Shown here piece by piece: positions 46,517 to 55,156 of a stretch of 64,000 bases of DNA (its first letter is position 1; each line of letters begins with the position of its first letter). Source of the DNA: Bradyrhizobium sp. 139. Lineage in GTDB: Bacteria > Pseudomonadota > Alphaproteobacteria > Rhizobiales > Xanthobacteraceae. The DNA lies in NCBI RefSeq assembly GCF_023074175.1, contig NZ_JADPKS010000006.1, positions 28,565 to 92,564 of the forward strand, given 5' to 3'. The position numbers and the translations under genes are program-made. The notes under the pieces were generated by a model that did no database searches, had not been told where the DNA came from, and saw only the letters and a list, made by a program, of their open reading frames with translations.

Positions 46517-47710
46517 ATGACACCGACCGGCCCCCTCAGCGGTATCCGCGTTCTCGATCTGACGAGCGTGCTGTTCGGCCCCTACGCCGCGCAAATGCTC
46601 GGCGACTGGGGCGCCGACGTCATCAAGATCGAGCCGCCCGCGGGCGATACCTGGCGCTACACGGGCGTGTTTCGAAACCGCGGCATGAGCGGGCAGTTCA
46701 TGGCGGTCAACCGCAACAAGCGCAGCCTTGCGCTGGATCTGAAGCACCCGCACGGCAAGGCGGCGCTGGCGCGATTGATCCCGACGGTCGATGCGCTCGT
46801 CACCAATGTGCGGCCGGCCGCGATGGCACGTCTCGGATTCGGTTACGAGGCCTGCGCAAAGCTCAATCCGCGGCTGATCTACGCCGCGGCGACCGGCTTC
46901 GGCCAGGACGGCCCGTGGGCGGCGCGCCCCGCATTCGACGAGATCATCCAGGCAGCTTCGGGGCTGGCATCATCGATCGGATCGGACGAGGAGCCCGAAT
47001 TCATCCCGAGCCTCGTCGGCGACAAGATCTGCGCGCTTGCAATGGTCGGTGCCGTGTCTGCTGCGCTGTTCCGGCGCGAGCGCACCGGGCAGGGCCAGAT
47101 GGTCGAAGTGCCGATGCTGGAAACGATCGCTGGCTTCAACAGTATCGAGATGCTGGGCGGATATGCGTTCGATCCGCCGATCGGCCCGACCGGCTACAAG
47201 CGGATGAAAAACCGGCGCCCGGTGCAGACGAAGGACGGCTGGCTGACGATGCTGCCTTATTCCGGGGACAATTGGTGCGCCTTCTTCGAGGCTATCGGCC
47301 GCCCCGAACTGATCGAGCAGCTTGGGGTGCGCGATCCCGTGCTTCGTTCCCAGAACATCGACCAGATCTACGACCGCATGAGCGAGATCGGGCCGACACG
47401 CACCACGACGGAATGGGAGGAGCTATTGCTGCGGCTGGATGTGCCGCACACGGCCTTCGCCCGGCTCACCGAAATCGGCGAGCAGCCGCATCTCGCAGCG
47501 GTTGGGTTGTTTGCGGACATCGATCATCCGACCGAAGGACGGATTCGGCAGGCGCGGCCCGCGACGAAATTCTCGGAAAGCCCGGCCGGCATCCATCGCA
47601 TGCCGCCGCGCCTCGGCGAGCACTCGCGCGAGGTGTTGCGTGAGGCCGGTCTGAGCGAGGCGGAAATCCAGGCGTTCGTCGACAGCAAGGCGGTGGGACT
47701 GGGATCGTAA
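46517..47710 (+). CDS. CaiB/BaiF (family III) CoA-transferase
   Basis: 397 aa, formyl-CoA/carnitine-CoA-transferase fold; moves CoA between carboxylic acids without a ping-pong enzyme thioester exchange of family I. Landmarks: IRVLDLTSVLFGPYAAQMLGDWGADVIKIEPP at the N-terminus, FMAVNRNKRSLALDLKHP, and the catalytic Asp in SLVGDKICAL (~171). Positioned after the Liv transporter, it may activate a transported carboxylic acid; the terminator-like hairpin between them argues for separate transcription. Confidence 0.9.
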   Translation: MTPTGPLSGIRVLDLTSVLFGPYAAQMLGDWGADVIKIEPPAGDTWRYTGVFRNRGMSGQFMAVNRNKRSLALDLKHPHGKAALARLIPTVDALVTNVRPAAMARLGFGYEACAKLNPRLIYAAATGFGQDGPWAARPAFDEIIQAASGLASSIGSDEEPEFIPSLVGDKICALAMVGAVSAALFRRERTGQGQMVEVPMLETIAGFNSIEMLGGYAFDPPIGPTGYKRMKNRRPVQTKDGWLTMLPYSGDNWCAFFEAIGRPELIEQLGVRDPVLRSQNIDQIYDRMSEIGPTRTTTEWEELLLRLDVPHTAFARLTEIGEQPHLAAVGLFADIDHPTEGRIRQARPATKFSESPAGIHRMPPRLGEHSREVLREAGLSEAEIQAFVDSKAVGLGS

Positions 47711-47810
47711 CGCCCTGAGCGCGTGACGCAATTCTCTGTGACGACCGTCACATCCTGCTGCCGCGGGCAAGGCCTAGCATCGGGGCGTTCATCAAAGCCT
47801 GGATTCGATT

Positions 47811-48029
47811 ATGACCACGACCGACCTTGCCTTCGTTTTGCGCAAGCTGGGTCTTGCCGCAGCGCTCATCTGCGTCCTCCTCAGCCTCACGGTCTTCGCG
47901 GTGCTGCTGGTCATGCAGCATGAACCGGTCGGGCAGGCAGCCTTGCGCGCTCTGCCCCTCCTGGTCTTTGCGCTGTTCGGCGCATTCGGCGCTGCAATGA
48001 CGCGGCTGATCGGGCGCCAAACCGAATAG
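47811..48029 (+). CDS. Small two-helix membrane protein of unknown function
   Basis: 72 aa, MTTTDLAFVLRKLGLAAALICVLLSLTVFAVLLVM, a short loop (QHEPVGQAAL), a second helix LPLLVFALFGAFGAAMTRLI and a short charged tail. ATG start with GGATTCGATT before it, a weak ribosome site. No family recognised. Confidence 0.55.
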   Translation: MTTTDLAFVLRKLGLAAALICVLLSLTVFAVLLVMQHEPVGQAALRALPLLVFALFGAFGAAMTRLIGRQTE

Positions 48030-48253
48030 CTCGGTTCAACCGGACATTCTGCCGCAGCGATTCGCCGTCAGCTTCGGACCAGCTTGGCCATGGGCCACCC
48101 TTCCGCCTGCGCGAGCCGTCGTATATGAGAGATTTGCCGCTATCAGGGCCGAATATCGCCAGATATGGAACGCAAGGTGGCTGCGATTTCTTAATTGAGA
48201 GATCGCAATCTGATCGACTTAAGGCGCGGGCGGGACCTGGACCGGGGTATGGC

Positions 48254-49816
48254 ATGAAAGACCTGATGACGACGGCGCAATCCACCACGGCGATGCGGCG
48301 TTGGCGGCCTCCCGGACTTGTTGCGCTCGCAACGGTGGCCGCCCTGACGGCGCTGACCGCCGGCGCCGAGGCGGCCAAGCAGGCCCGCCAGCCAACCGAG
48401 GCGGTGGCGCCGCGTGAGGCCGGCGAGCCGATCATGGCGATCGTGTCGATCAAGAGCCAGCAGGTCACCTTCTACGACGCCGACGGCTGGATCCTGCGTG
48501 CCCCGGTGTCGACCGGCACCACGGGACGCGAGACGCCCGCCGGCGTCTTCGCCATCATCGAGAAGGACAAGGATCACCACTCGACCATGTATGACGATGC
48601 CTGGATGCCGAACATGCAGCGCATCACCTGGAACGGCATCGCGCTCCACGGCGGGCCGCTGCCCGGCTATGCCGCCTCGCATGGCTGCGTGCGCATGCCC
48701 TTCGGCTTCGCGGAGGGCCTGTTCGACAAGACGCAGATCGGGATGCGGGTGATCATCTCGCCGAACGACGCGGCCCCGCTCGATTTCTCTCATCCCGCGC
48801 TGTTCATGCCGAAGCGGGAGGCGATTGTTGCCGCGCCGAACCGGGTCGACAAGCTCTCCGGCGAGGCCGAGGAGGCCGCGCGGGCCGCCGACGAGGCCAA
48901 GAAGGCCGCTGCGGCGGCAGCGAAGGAGGCCGCGGGGCTACCTGCGTCGCTGCGCAAGCTGGAACAGCAAAAGGCCCGCGCCGACGCCGAGTTCGCCTTC
49001 GCCGCCAAGTCGCTGGCCGCCGCAAAGAGCGACCAGGCTATGGCCAAGGCTGAGGAGCTGAAGCAGAGGGCCGCCGCCAAGGCCGCCGATGCGGCAACGC
49101 AGCTCGATGCCGCCAAGGCCGCCGCGCAGCCGAAGCGCGATGCCGTCGCCGCCACCAAGGAGGCCGCGAAGGTCGCGGCGACCAAGAAGGCCGACGCGGT
49201 GAAAGCTGCGACCGACGCAAAACTCGCGCTCGAGCCGGTCTCGGTCTACATCAGCCGCGCCACGCAGAAACTCTATGTGCGGCGAAACACGCACAAGCCG
49301 GCGCCGGATGGCGGCGGCGAGGTGTTCGACACGAGCATCGAGGTTCCCGTCACGATCCGCAATCCCGACCTGCCGCTCGGCACGCATATCTTCACGGCGA
49401 TGGCGAAGAACGCTACCGGCCTGCGCTGGAGCGTGGTCACGATCGAAAACGGTGACGAGGCCAAGGATGCGCTCGACCGCATCACCATCCCGCAGGACGT
49501 GCTCGACCGCATCGCGCCGACCGCATTGCCGCGCTCGTCGATCATCATCTCGGACGAGCCGCTGAGCGCCGAGACCAACTACCGCACCGAGTTCGTCGCG
49601 GTGCTGAGCAATCAGCCGCAGGGCGGCTTCATCACGCGCAAGCCGACCGCGCCTCCGATGGCCATGGCGAGCGATGATGGCTGGGACAATGGCGGCAACG
49701 GTTTCGGCTACTTCTTCCAGCAGCGCGATCCGTACCCGCAGCCGGTCAATCCGCGCCGGCGCGGCCAGTATCAGTATTATCAACCGGCGCAGCCGATGCA
49801 GCGGAGCTTCTGGTAG
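48254..49816 (+). CDS. L,D-transpeptidase (YkuD) with Ala/Lys-rich coiled coil
   Basis: 520 aa, exported by an N-terminal hydrophobic segment (PGLVALATVAALTALTAGAEA). YkuD domain ~60-180: IALHGGPLPGYAASHGCVRMPFG with catalytic Cys145 and its His partners. Residues ~200-320 are a long Ala/Lys/Glu-rich helical or coiled-coil region (EEAARAADEAKKAAAAAAKE and similar heptads). A second globular part (~325-470, SVYISRATQKLYVRRNTHKP...) looks like a degenerate YkuD-like fold, followed by a Gln/Tyr/Pro-rich tail. It would crosslink peptidoglycan or attach proteins to it, with the coiled coil as a spacer. Confidence 0.85.
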   Translation: MKDLMTTAQSTTAMRRWRPPGLVALATVAALTALTAGAEAAKQARQPTEAVAPREAGEPIMAIVSIKSQQVTFYDADGWILRAPVSTGTTGRETPAGVFAIIEKDKDHHSTMYDDAWMPNMQRITWNGIALHGGPLPGYAASHGCVRMPFGFAEGLFDKTQIGMRVIISPNDAAPLDFSHPALFMPKREAIVAAPNRVDKLSGEAEEAARAADEAKKAAAAAAKEAAGLPASLRKLEQQKARADAEFAFAAKSLAAAKSDQAMAKAEELKQRAAAKAADAATQLDAAKAAAQPKRDAVAATKEAAKVAATKKADAVKAATDAKLALEPVSVYISRATQKLYVRRNTHKPAPDGGGEVFDTSIEVPVTIRNPDLPLGTHIFTAMAKNATGLRWSVVTIENGDEAKDALDRITIPQDVLDRIAPTALPRSSIIISDEPLSAETNYRTEFVAVLSNQPQGGFITRKPTAPPMAMASDDGWDNGGNGFGYFFQQRDPYPQPVNPRRRGQYQYYQPAQPMQRSFW

Positions 49817-49841
49817 GGGCGGGCCGAAGCCCGCAACTACC
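49812..49841. terminator. Hairpin embedding both convergent stop codons
   Basis: GGTAG/CTACC and GCGGGC/GCCCGC pair around a CGAA tetraloop. The TAG of the L,D-transpeptidase (49814-49816) and the TAG of the opposing methyltransferase (49839-49837) both fall in the outer stem. Strong candidate for a bidirectional terminator. Confidence 0.65.
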
Positions 49842-50649
49842 GGCGCGCTTCGATCACGATAGCCTGGATCCTGCCCTCGACCGCTCCGGAGCCGTGGCGC
49901 GTTCGGACCGCCTCGGCAACGAGGTCAGTTGCGGCCTGAAGCTTGCCGGCGTCCCTGGCCTCGATCTCGCTGCGCAGCGGCGTGCCCTGGCAGAGCGCGA
50001 TCGCGACGTACTCGGGCGACGGCGCGCGGCTTATTTCGGACCGTGTTTCGATCGATATGTCGCGGAAGCCCGCACGTTCGAGGTCGGCTCTGATGACGGC
50101 CTTGTCGTAATAGCCGTGCGGCGTGCGGACCATGAAACGGGGCGGATCATCGGGAAACATCTTGCCGAGTGCGATCGTCGCTTCATGCGTGAGCACGTTG
50201 TCCTCGATGCGATCCCAGACGTTGAACACGAACGTGCTATTCGGCTTCAGGACGCGCTTCACTTCGCCGTAAGCCTTGAAGCGATCCGGAAAGAACATCG
50301 CGCCGAACTGGCAGCAGACCACGTCGAATGCGGCGTCGTCGAAGGGCAGGGCCGATGCATCCGCCTGGCGCCAGGTGATGCGATCATCATCTGTCTGACG
50401 CTGCGCGGCGACCGCAAGCATCGGCTCGTTGAGGTCGGTCGCGACATAACGGGCGCCGCGCGGCAGCGCCGCCGCCACGGCGCGCGTCACGACACCGGTG
50501 CCCGCTGCGATCTCGAGCAGCACCGAGGGAGAGAGAGCCGCGACGCGCCTCGCGATGTCGTCCGCATAAACGGAGAAGATCATCGGGACGAGATACTCGT
50601 CGTAGAGCTTTGGGATCGAGCCGGCGAAAACCTTGTCAGTGTTGGACAT
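49837..50649 (-). CDS. Class I SAM-dependent methyltransferase
   Basis: 270 aa. SAM motif I VLLEIAAGTGVVTRAVAAALP (~42-62), motif II YVATDLNEPML, and DAAFDVVCCQFGAMFFPDRFKAYGEVKRVLKP (motifs III-IV) place it with UbiE/Methyltransf_11-like enzymes. The target (small molecule versus lipid or quinone) cannot be told. Divergent from nothing; it shares a terminator with the L,D-transpeptidase and is downstream of the VOC gene on the same strand. Confidence 0.88.
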   Translation of the reverse strand: MSNTDKVFAGSIPKLYDEYLVPMIFSVYADDIARRVAALSPSVLLEIAAGTGVVTRAVAAALPRGARYVATDLNEPMLAVAAQRQTDDDRITWRQADASALPFDDAAFDVVCCQFGAMFFPDRFKAYGEVKRVLKPNSTFVFNVWDRIEDNVLTHEATIALGKMFPDDPPRFMVRTPHGYYDKAVIRADLERAGFRDISIETRSEISRAPSPEYVAIALCQGTPLRSEIEARDAGKLQAATDLVAEAVRTRHGSGAVEGRIQAIVIEARR

Positions 50650-50749
50650 GCTTGCCTCGCTGAAGGTTCGGACACGAGGTTCATGCTACCATGGTTCGCG
50701 GCCTCACCGCACCAGCAGCTTCCTCTGGTCGCAATCCGGCGATCGGGAT

Positions 50750-51286
50750 TTAAGGCTTCCCGCCGACCTCGCGGATCGGCCGCGACCCGTCCCAGCTCGC
50801 CGCCGCCAGCCGGACCTTCTCGAAGAACGGGCCCTTGGTGCCGCTGATATCGGAGATCTCGATGATCGTGCCCGGATGGGCCTGCGTGTCGAAATAGGCA
50901 AAGCGACCCTTGTCGCCGCCGATCTGGCCCTCGTGGCCGATCCTGTAGCCGAGCCCGATCGCCTTGTCGTAGAGCGCCTGGTAGTCGTGGCTCCAGTAGG
51001 ACATGTGCTGGAGACCTTCGTGGCCGGCGTCGAGGAACTCCCTGTACAGCGAGGGCGCGTGGTTGCGCGGCTGGATCAGCTCGATCTGGAGATCGCCGGA
51101 ATTGGCGAGCGCAATGCTCATCTCGACCGCGGAATCCTGCCCGCGATGGCGGAACCAATCGGTCTTGACGCGGTCCATGTAATACCAGGGGCCGACACCC
51201 ATCACCTCGATCCAGTGCTTCATCGCGGCGTGGATGTCCCGCACCACATATCCGTTCTGGCGCACCGCGCCGAAGATGCGGCTCAT
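50750..51286 (-). CDS. VOC-superfamily (glyoxalase/dioxygenase-like) protein
   Basis: 178 aa, single VOC-type module: FGAVRQNGYVVRDIHAAMKHWIEVMGVGPWYY at the start, LQIELIQPRNHAPSLYREFLDAGHEGLQHMSYW in the middle and PGTIIEISDISG near the end, with His and Glu in metal-ligand positions. ATG chosen for GGGGAGC 7-8 nt upstream; upstream codons are non-conserved. It probably has a metal-dependent isomerase, lyase or dioxygenase activity, but the substrate is unknown. Confidence 0.83.
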   Translation of the reverse strand: MSRIFGAVRQNGYVVRDIHAAMKHWIEVMGVGPWYYMDRVKTDWFRHRGQDSAVEMSIALANSGDLQIELIQPRNHAPSLYREFLDAGHEGLQHMSYWSHDYQALYDKAIGLGYRIGHEGQIGGDKGRFAYFDTQAHPGTIIEISDISGTKGPFFEKVRLAAASWDGSRPIREVGGKP

Positions 51287-51326
51287 GCCCGCGCTCCCCT
51301 TGTCACCTTGGTCACTTGACCTCGAT

Positions 51327-51970
51327 TCACTTGAGCTCAATACCTGCGTCCTTGGCAACCTGCTTCCAGGCCGCGATGTCGCGCGCGTTGATGTCGCGCT
51401 GCTCGTCGCCGGAGACGAATTGCGGCGTGATGCCGAGCCCCAGGAGCTTCTCCTTCATCTCGGCATCGCCGAGTGCGTCCTTCAGTGCTGCCGAAAGCTT
51501 CTTCGCGATCGGTTCGGCGAGGCCTGCAGGCGTATACACCGCCCAGGACAGGCTGCGGTCGAACGGAACGCCCTGCGCCTTGTAGCTCAAGACATCCGGC
51601 AGGCTCGGCGAGCGCTCGCCGCAGGCGGCCAGCGCCTTGATCGAGCCGTCCTTCACCAGCGGTGTCGCGGTCGCCATATCGAGCGTGGCAAGGGAGATGT
51701 GGCCGCCGAGCAGGTCATTGGCGGGAAAATCCCTGGTCGCGACCAGCATGATCGATGACGTGCCGATGCGGCCGATTGTCGTAAAATCCTTGATCGAATC
51801 GTAAGCCAGTTTTGGATAGATCGCCGGCGCCAGCACGTGCGTGGTCATGCCGCCGACAGTGATGGTGTAGCCATCGTTTGCAGCCGCAGCGACCATTTGC
51901 GTGCCGAGCGTGCCCGCCGCGCCCGTGTGATTCTCGATATAGATGCTCTGTCCGAGCGACTTGCCTCGGA
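51327..51970 (-). pseudogene. TctC/Bug-type binding protein remnant with N-terminal loss and internal deletion
   Basis: Homology begins abruptly at SLGQSIYIENHTGAAGTLG (about 51970 reading left), so the signal peptide and first ~55 residues are gone; the open frame continuing upstream is unrelated. After VATRDFPAND the sequence jumps straight to LLGGHISLATLDMAT, whereas family members have about 45 residues between these points, so an in-frame deletion has removed part of the ligand pocket. The C-terminal two thirds (PSLPDVLSYKAQG...DIAAWKQVAKDAGIELK) is otherwise intact. Not functional as an exported receptor. Confidence 0.78.
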
Positions 51971-52031
51971 CGAAAGCGTCTACGTCACCGCACAGACGCT
52001 CGCGGTGGATAGCGGGCTGAGCGGGATGTGA
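51960..52031 (+). pseudogene. C-terminal remnant of an SDR oxidoreductase
   Basis: The plus-strand frame reads LASDESVYVTAQTLAVDSGLSGM then stop, the standard C-terminus of SDR enzymes (S-x-Y-V-T-G-Q-x-L-x-V-D-G-G). Everything upstream in the frame is antisense to the TctC remnant. The two gene ends therefore abut near 51965, marking a recombination or deletion junction. Confidence 0.68.
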
Positions 52032-52176
52032 GTCCTGGTCTATGAACGCAACGCAAGCCTCGGGCAATCGTGCGTCCCGCGCCTTCGCAGACCCAAGCTC
52101 CTTGTACGCCAGGGGCCATCGCGCGCATGATGCGCGCGGGTGATGCCCAATTCCTTTTTTCGGACTGGACCAAAAC

Positions 52177-52761
52177 ATGAAAACCACGCTGCTCAAATTC
52201 GAAGACTACACCCGTTCACCCTGGAAGAACGGCGGCGGCATCTTCACCGACATTGCGGATGCCCATCGCGCTGGCGCATCGGTGAGGGATTGGGACAGCC
52301 TGCTCTGGCGCTTTGCCTCGACCCCGATCGTGGCGCCCGGTCCCTTCTCCCACATGCCCGGCATCGACCGGCTGCAGATGGTCGTCGGCGGGCGCGGCCT
52401 GGTGCTGAAGGCGCCCACGCAGGAGTTCGACGAGCGCGAACCTTTTACGACCGTGCGCTTCACCGGCGAGCTCGAGATCGTGACCGAGCTCGAGGCCGGT
52501 CCGGTCGAGGTCGTGAATTTGATGGCGCGGCGCGGTGCGGCGGTGATCGAACTTCTGGCGCTCAGGGAGCCCGGCGAACGGCAGCTCGCCGCAGGCACGC
52601 ATCTGGTCTACGCGGCGTGCGGCGATTGCAGCATCCGTCTCGGCGGCGAGGATTTTGCGGTTCCCGGCAGCGGCACGCTGAAGGTCGAGCTCACCGGGGC
52701 TGTGAGGCTCGCGCTGGTTTCAGGTCTGGCGGTGCTGGGGTCGATCCGGCTCGCAGGCTAG
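52177..52761 (+). CDS. hutD: HutD-family protein
   Basis: 194-aa two-cupin-like barrel protein of the HutD/Ves family: LKFEDYTRSPWKNGGGIFTDIA at the start, LLWRFASTPIVAPGPFSHMPGIDRLQMVVGGRGLVL, then a second half ending RLGGEDFAVPGSGTLKVE. In other bacteria HutD accompanies histidine utilisation and is thought to be regulatory or to limit flux. No other hut gene is in the window. The upstream 150 bp is decayed sequence (TctC/SDR remnants). Confidence 0.85.
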   Translation: MKTTLLKFEDYTRSPWKNGGGIFTDIADAHRAGASVRDWDSLLWRFASTPIVAPGPFSHMPGIDRLQMVVGGRGLVLKAPTQEFDEREPFTTVRFTGELEIVTELEAGPVEVVNLMARRGAAVIELLALREPGERQLAAGTHLVYAACGDCSIRLGGEDFAVPGSGTLKVELTGAVRLALVSGLAVLGSIRLAG

Positions 52762-52890
52762 GCGGCAACTATCCCGATAAGCCGCTGCGCACAATCCGTG
52801 CGACTGGCCAGGTTGACGCCGCCGAGCGGGAGCACGATATCTGCCCAGATGCAGACCGCCGCGCAAGGCACGATATGGACGGGCAGGATA

Positions 52891-54072
52891 ATGAACGCGC
52901 CAGAGCAAAATCTTTCCGACGGCGTCGTCGACTGGCTGACCAACGGCACGCGCGACGAGCGCTTCATCGACAACATTTTTGGCGAGATGTGCGTCCGCCT
53001 GCAGCAGGCCGGCATCCCCCTCGCTCGGTCGACGCTTCATGTCCTGATCCAGCACCCGCAATGGCTGGGTGCCCGTTTCATGTGGTCCGACGGCATGCGC
53101 GAGGCGGAGATCTCGCGGGTCGATTTCGACGTGCGGGAGCGCTCCGAGTACATCGGCAGTCCCGCCAATGAGATGCAGGACGGTGCCACCGAGCTGCGCG
53201 AGAACCTTGAACGTGACCCGGCGCTCGGCCGCAAGCACGCCCTTTATGACGAGATGCGCGCGAAAGGCCTGACCGACTACGTCGCCTGGCCGCTCTACCA
53301 TACCCTCGGCAAACGCCATCTCGTCACGTTCGCGACCGACCGACCCGGTGGTTTCGCTGACGCGCATATCGCTGCGCTGAAGAAGCTCTTGCCGGTGCTG
53401 GCGCTGGTCAGCGAAATCCGCGTCAAGAATCGCCTGGCGCGAACCCTGCTGGAGACCTATGTCGGCTCGCACGCCGGCGAGCTGATCCTGGCCGGCGCCA
53501 CCAGGCGCGGCACCGGCACCACGGTGCGTGCCGCGATCATGATCTGCGATCTCCGCGATTTCACCAAGATCTCCGACAACTGGCCGCGCGACGACGTCAT
53601 CGATCTCCTCAACGATTATTTCGACGCGATGTCGGAGCCGATCGCGCGGCACGGCGGCGAAATCCTGAAATTCATCGGCGACGGCCTGCTCGCCATCTTC
53701 CCGCTCAGCGAGCCGAAGGCCTGCGCAAACCTGCTGCACGCCGTGACTGAAGCGCGTCAGGCCATGGCCGCGCTGAACGAGCGGAACAACGGTACCGGCC
53801 GCGCGCCGCTGAACTACGGCATCGGCGTCCACGTCGGCGACGTCATGTACGGCAATATCGGATCAAGCACCCGGCTCGACTTCACCGTCATCGGTCCCGC
53901 CGTCAACATGGCGTCCCGTCTCGAAGCCCTGACCAAGCAACTGGGACGAACGGTGCTGCTCTCGCGGACGTTCGCCGAGCTGGTCGAGCGGGAGTTCGAG
54001 CTCGAGCATGTCGGCAAACACGAGGTGCGCGGCTTCAGCGATCCGATTGAGCTGTTTGCGTTTCACAAGTGA
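52891..54072 (+). CDS. Adenylate/guanylate cyclase domain protein
   Basis: 393 aa. An N-terminal sensor-like region (residues 1-200; many acidic helices, a pattern seen in bradyrhizobial cyclases) precedes a class III cyclase domain (~205-390). Metal-binding Asps in IMICDLRDFTKISD and LKFIGDGLLAIFPL, purine/transition-state residues in DFTVIGPAVNMASRLEAL. It appears catalytically complete. ATG chosen for GGCAGGATA just upstream. It lies 170 bp before a decayed second cyclase. Confidence 0.9.
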   Translation: MNAPEQNLSDGVVDWLTNGTRDERFIDNIFGEMCVRLQQAGIPLARSTLHVLIQHPQWLGARFMWSDGMREAEISRVDFDVRERSEYIGSPANEMQDGATELRENLERDPALGRKHALYDEMRAKGLTDYVAWPLYHTLGKRHLVTFATDRPGGFADAHIAALKKLLPVLALVSEIRVKNRLARTLLETYVGSHAGELILAGATRRGTGTTVRAAIMICDLRDFTKISDNWPRDDVIDLLNDYFDAMSEPIARHGGEILKFIGDGLLAIFPLSEPKACANLLHAVTEARQAMAALNERNNGTGRAPLNYGIGVHVGDVMYGNIGSSTRLDFTVIGPAVNMASRLEALTKQLGRTVLLSRTFAELVEREFELEHVGKHEVRGFSDPIELFAFHK

Positions 54073-54241
54073 GGGGATACTCGCAGCCACGCAGCTTGCC
54101 CAATCGCACGCGTCAAGCGCTGCGTATCCGGCCTTGCGCGAGAGCATGGGCGATCTTCGAGTCCAGTTGCCAACGCAGAGTTGTGTGACTAAGGTTTGGC
54201 GTTCGGTCTGCCCAAGCGTTTCATCGATCGGCCGCACGTTC

Positions 54242-54583
54242 ATGCCAAAATTCCTTCGCATCGGAATCCATCAGTCGAACGTATCGGGTTACACATCGAA
54301 GGCGTGGTGTGTCCGGCGCGTTGGCACGGCGATCTTCCTGAAATGGGGCGCCGTGGAGGTCCAGGGCGCGGGCGACGGACGAAAGGTCTACTGGACGCGT
54401 CTGCCGCAGGAGAAGACAATTCGCTGCGGCAGCGCGCAGCGCGCCCAGGATTACGCAAAGGCCGCGATCGCGCGGCGCCGCAACCATCGCTATGAGCCGC
54501 TGGCCGGGCCCATTGCGTCGATATCGTCGGCTCCACCGAAAAAGCCGCAAAGCTCGGCGATGCGCGCTGGACCAAGATCATGA
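54242..54583 (+). CDS. Hypothetical protein, WGR-like, with aberrant C-terminus
   Basis: 113 aa beginning MPKFLRIGIHQSNVSGYTSKAWCVRRVGTAIFLKWGAVEV, continuing GRKVYWTRLPQEKTIRCGSAQRAQDYAKAAIARRRNHRYEPL. The first ~90 residues weakly resemble a WGR-type module (Trp-Gly pairs, Lys/Arg-rich helix). The last ~24 residues read through the start of the cyclase fragment in another frame and look non-native. This suggests the gene was joined to a piece of another gene by deletion. Confidence 0.55.
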   Translation: MPKFLRIGIHQSNVSGYTSKAWCVRRVGTAIFLKWGAVEVQGAGDGRKVYWTRLPQEKTIRCGSAQRAQDYAKAAIARRRNHRYEPLAGPIASISSAPPKKPQSSAMRAGPRS

Positions 54584-54975
54584 GCCACTATTACGCCGCC
54601 GTCCGCAAGGAACTGAAGACCTCGCGCGGAAAGGAAGTCGTGACGACGGGCGACGGCGTATTGGCGACGTTCAAGGCGCCGGCTGCCGGTGTCAGTTGCG
54701 CAGCCGCGATCCAGAGGGCCGTGCGCACGCTGGGGCTCGAGATCAGGGTGGGGCTGCATGCGGGCGAGTACAATGTGAGCGGCGGCGAAAGGGTCGGCCT
54801 CGCCTTCCACATCGGCACCCGCGTCGCTGCCAAGGCGCGTGCCGGCGAAGTTTTGGTGTCGAGCGCGGTCAAAGATCTGCTGGTGTCGCAGTCCGGTGTT
54901 CGCTTGAGGGATCACGGCCTGCATCAGCTCAAGGGCGTGCCGGAGCGATGGCGGCTGTACCGGGTCGAACATTAG
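54514..54975 (+). pseudogene. 5'-truncated class III cyclase catalytic domain
   Basis: In frame, CVDIVGSTEKAAKLGDARWTKIMSHYYAAVRKELK, GKEVVTTGDGVLATFKAPA, LEIRVGLHAGEYNVSGGERVGLAFHIGTRVAAKA and LVSSAVKDLLV match the C-terminal cyclase module of alpha/beta-hydrolase-cyclase type proteins. The usual N-terminal partner and the beginning of the domain are missing, and there is no start or ribosome site before position 54514. The internal ATG at 54580 would lack the first metal Asp. Confidence 0.78.
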
Positions 54976-55008
54976 GTTGGCGTTGTCACGCAACTAAAGG
55001 TTCGCGCA

Positions 55009-55111
55009 GCCTAAAGCGCGATGGCATTGGGGTTCAATCGCCATCGCGCGTTAGGCTGTTGTTTGCGCATGATCTTTTCGGAAAACCGCTGTGCACTTTT
55101 CCGGATCATGC
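55009..55111. repeat. Composite palindromic intergenic repeat (two hairpins)
   Basis: Hairpin 1: GCCTAAAGCGCGATGGC (55009-55025) faces GCCATCGCGCGTTAGGC (55040-55056), 16 of 17 paired. Hairpin 2: GCATGATC (55067-55074) and GATCATGC (55104-55111) enclose TTTTCGGAAAA-like sequence. The second resembles a dispersed rhizobial element. It sits between the cyclase fragment and the zinc-ribbon gene. Confidence 0.75.
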
Positions 55112-55156
55112 TTTAGCGGCCTTTACCTTGGCATGAGAGAGGCCATCAACTCAACA

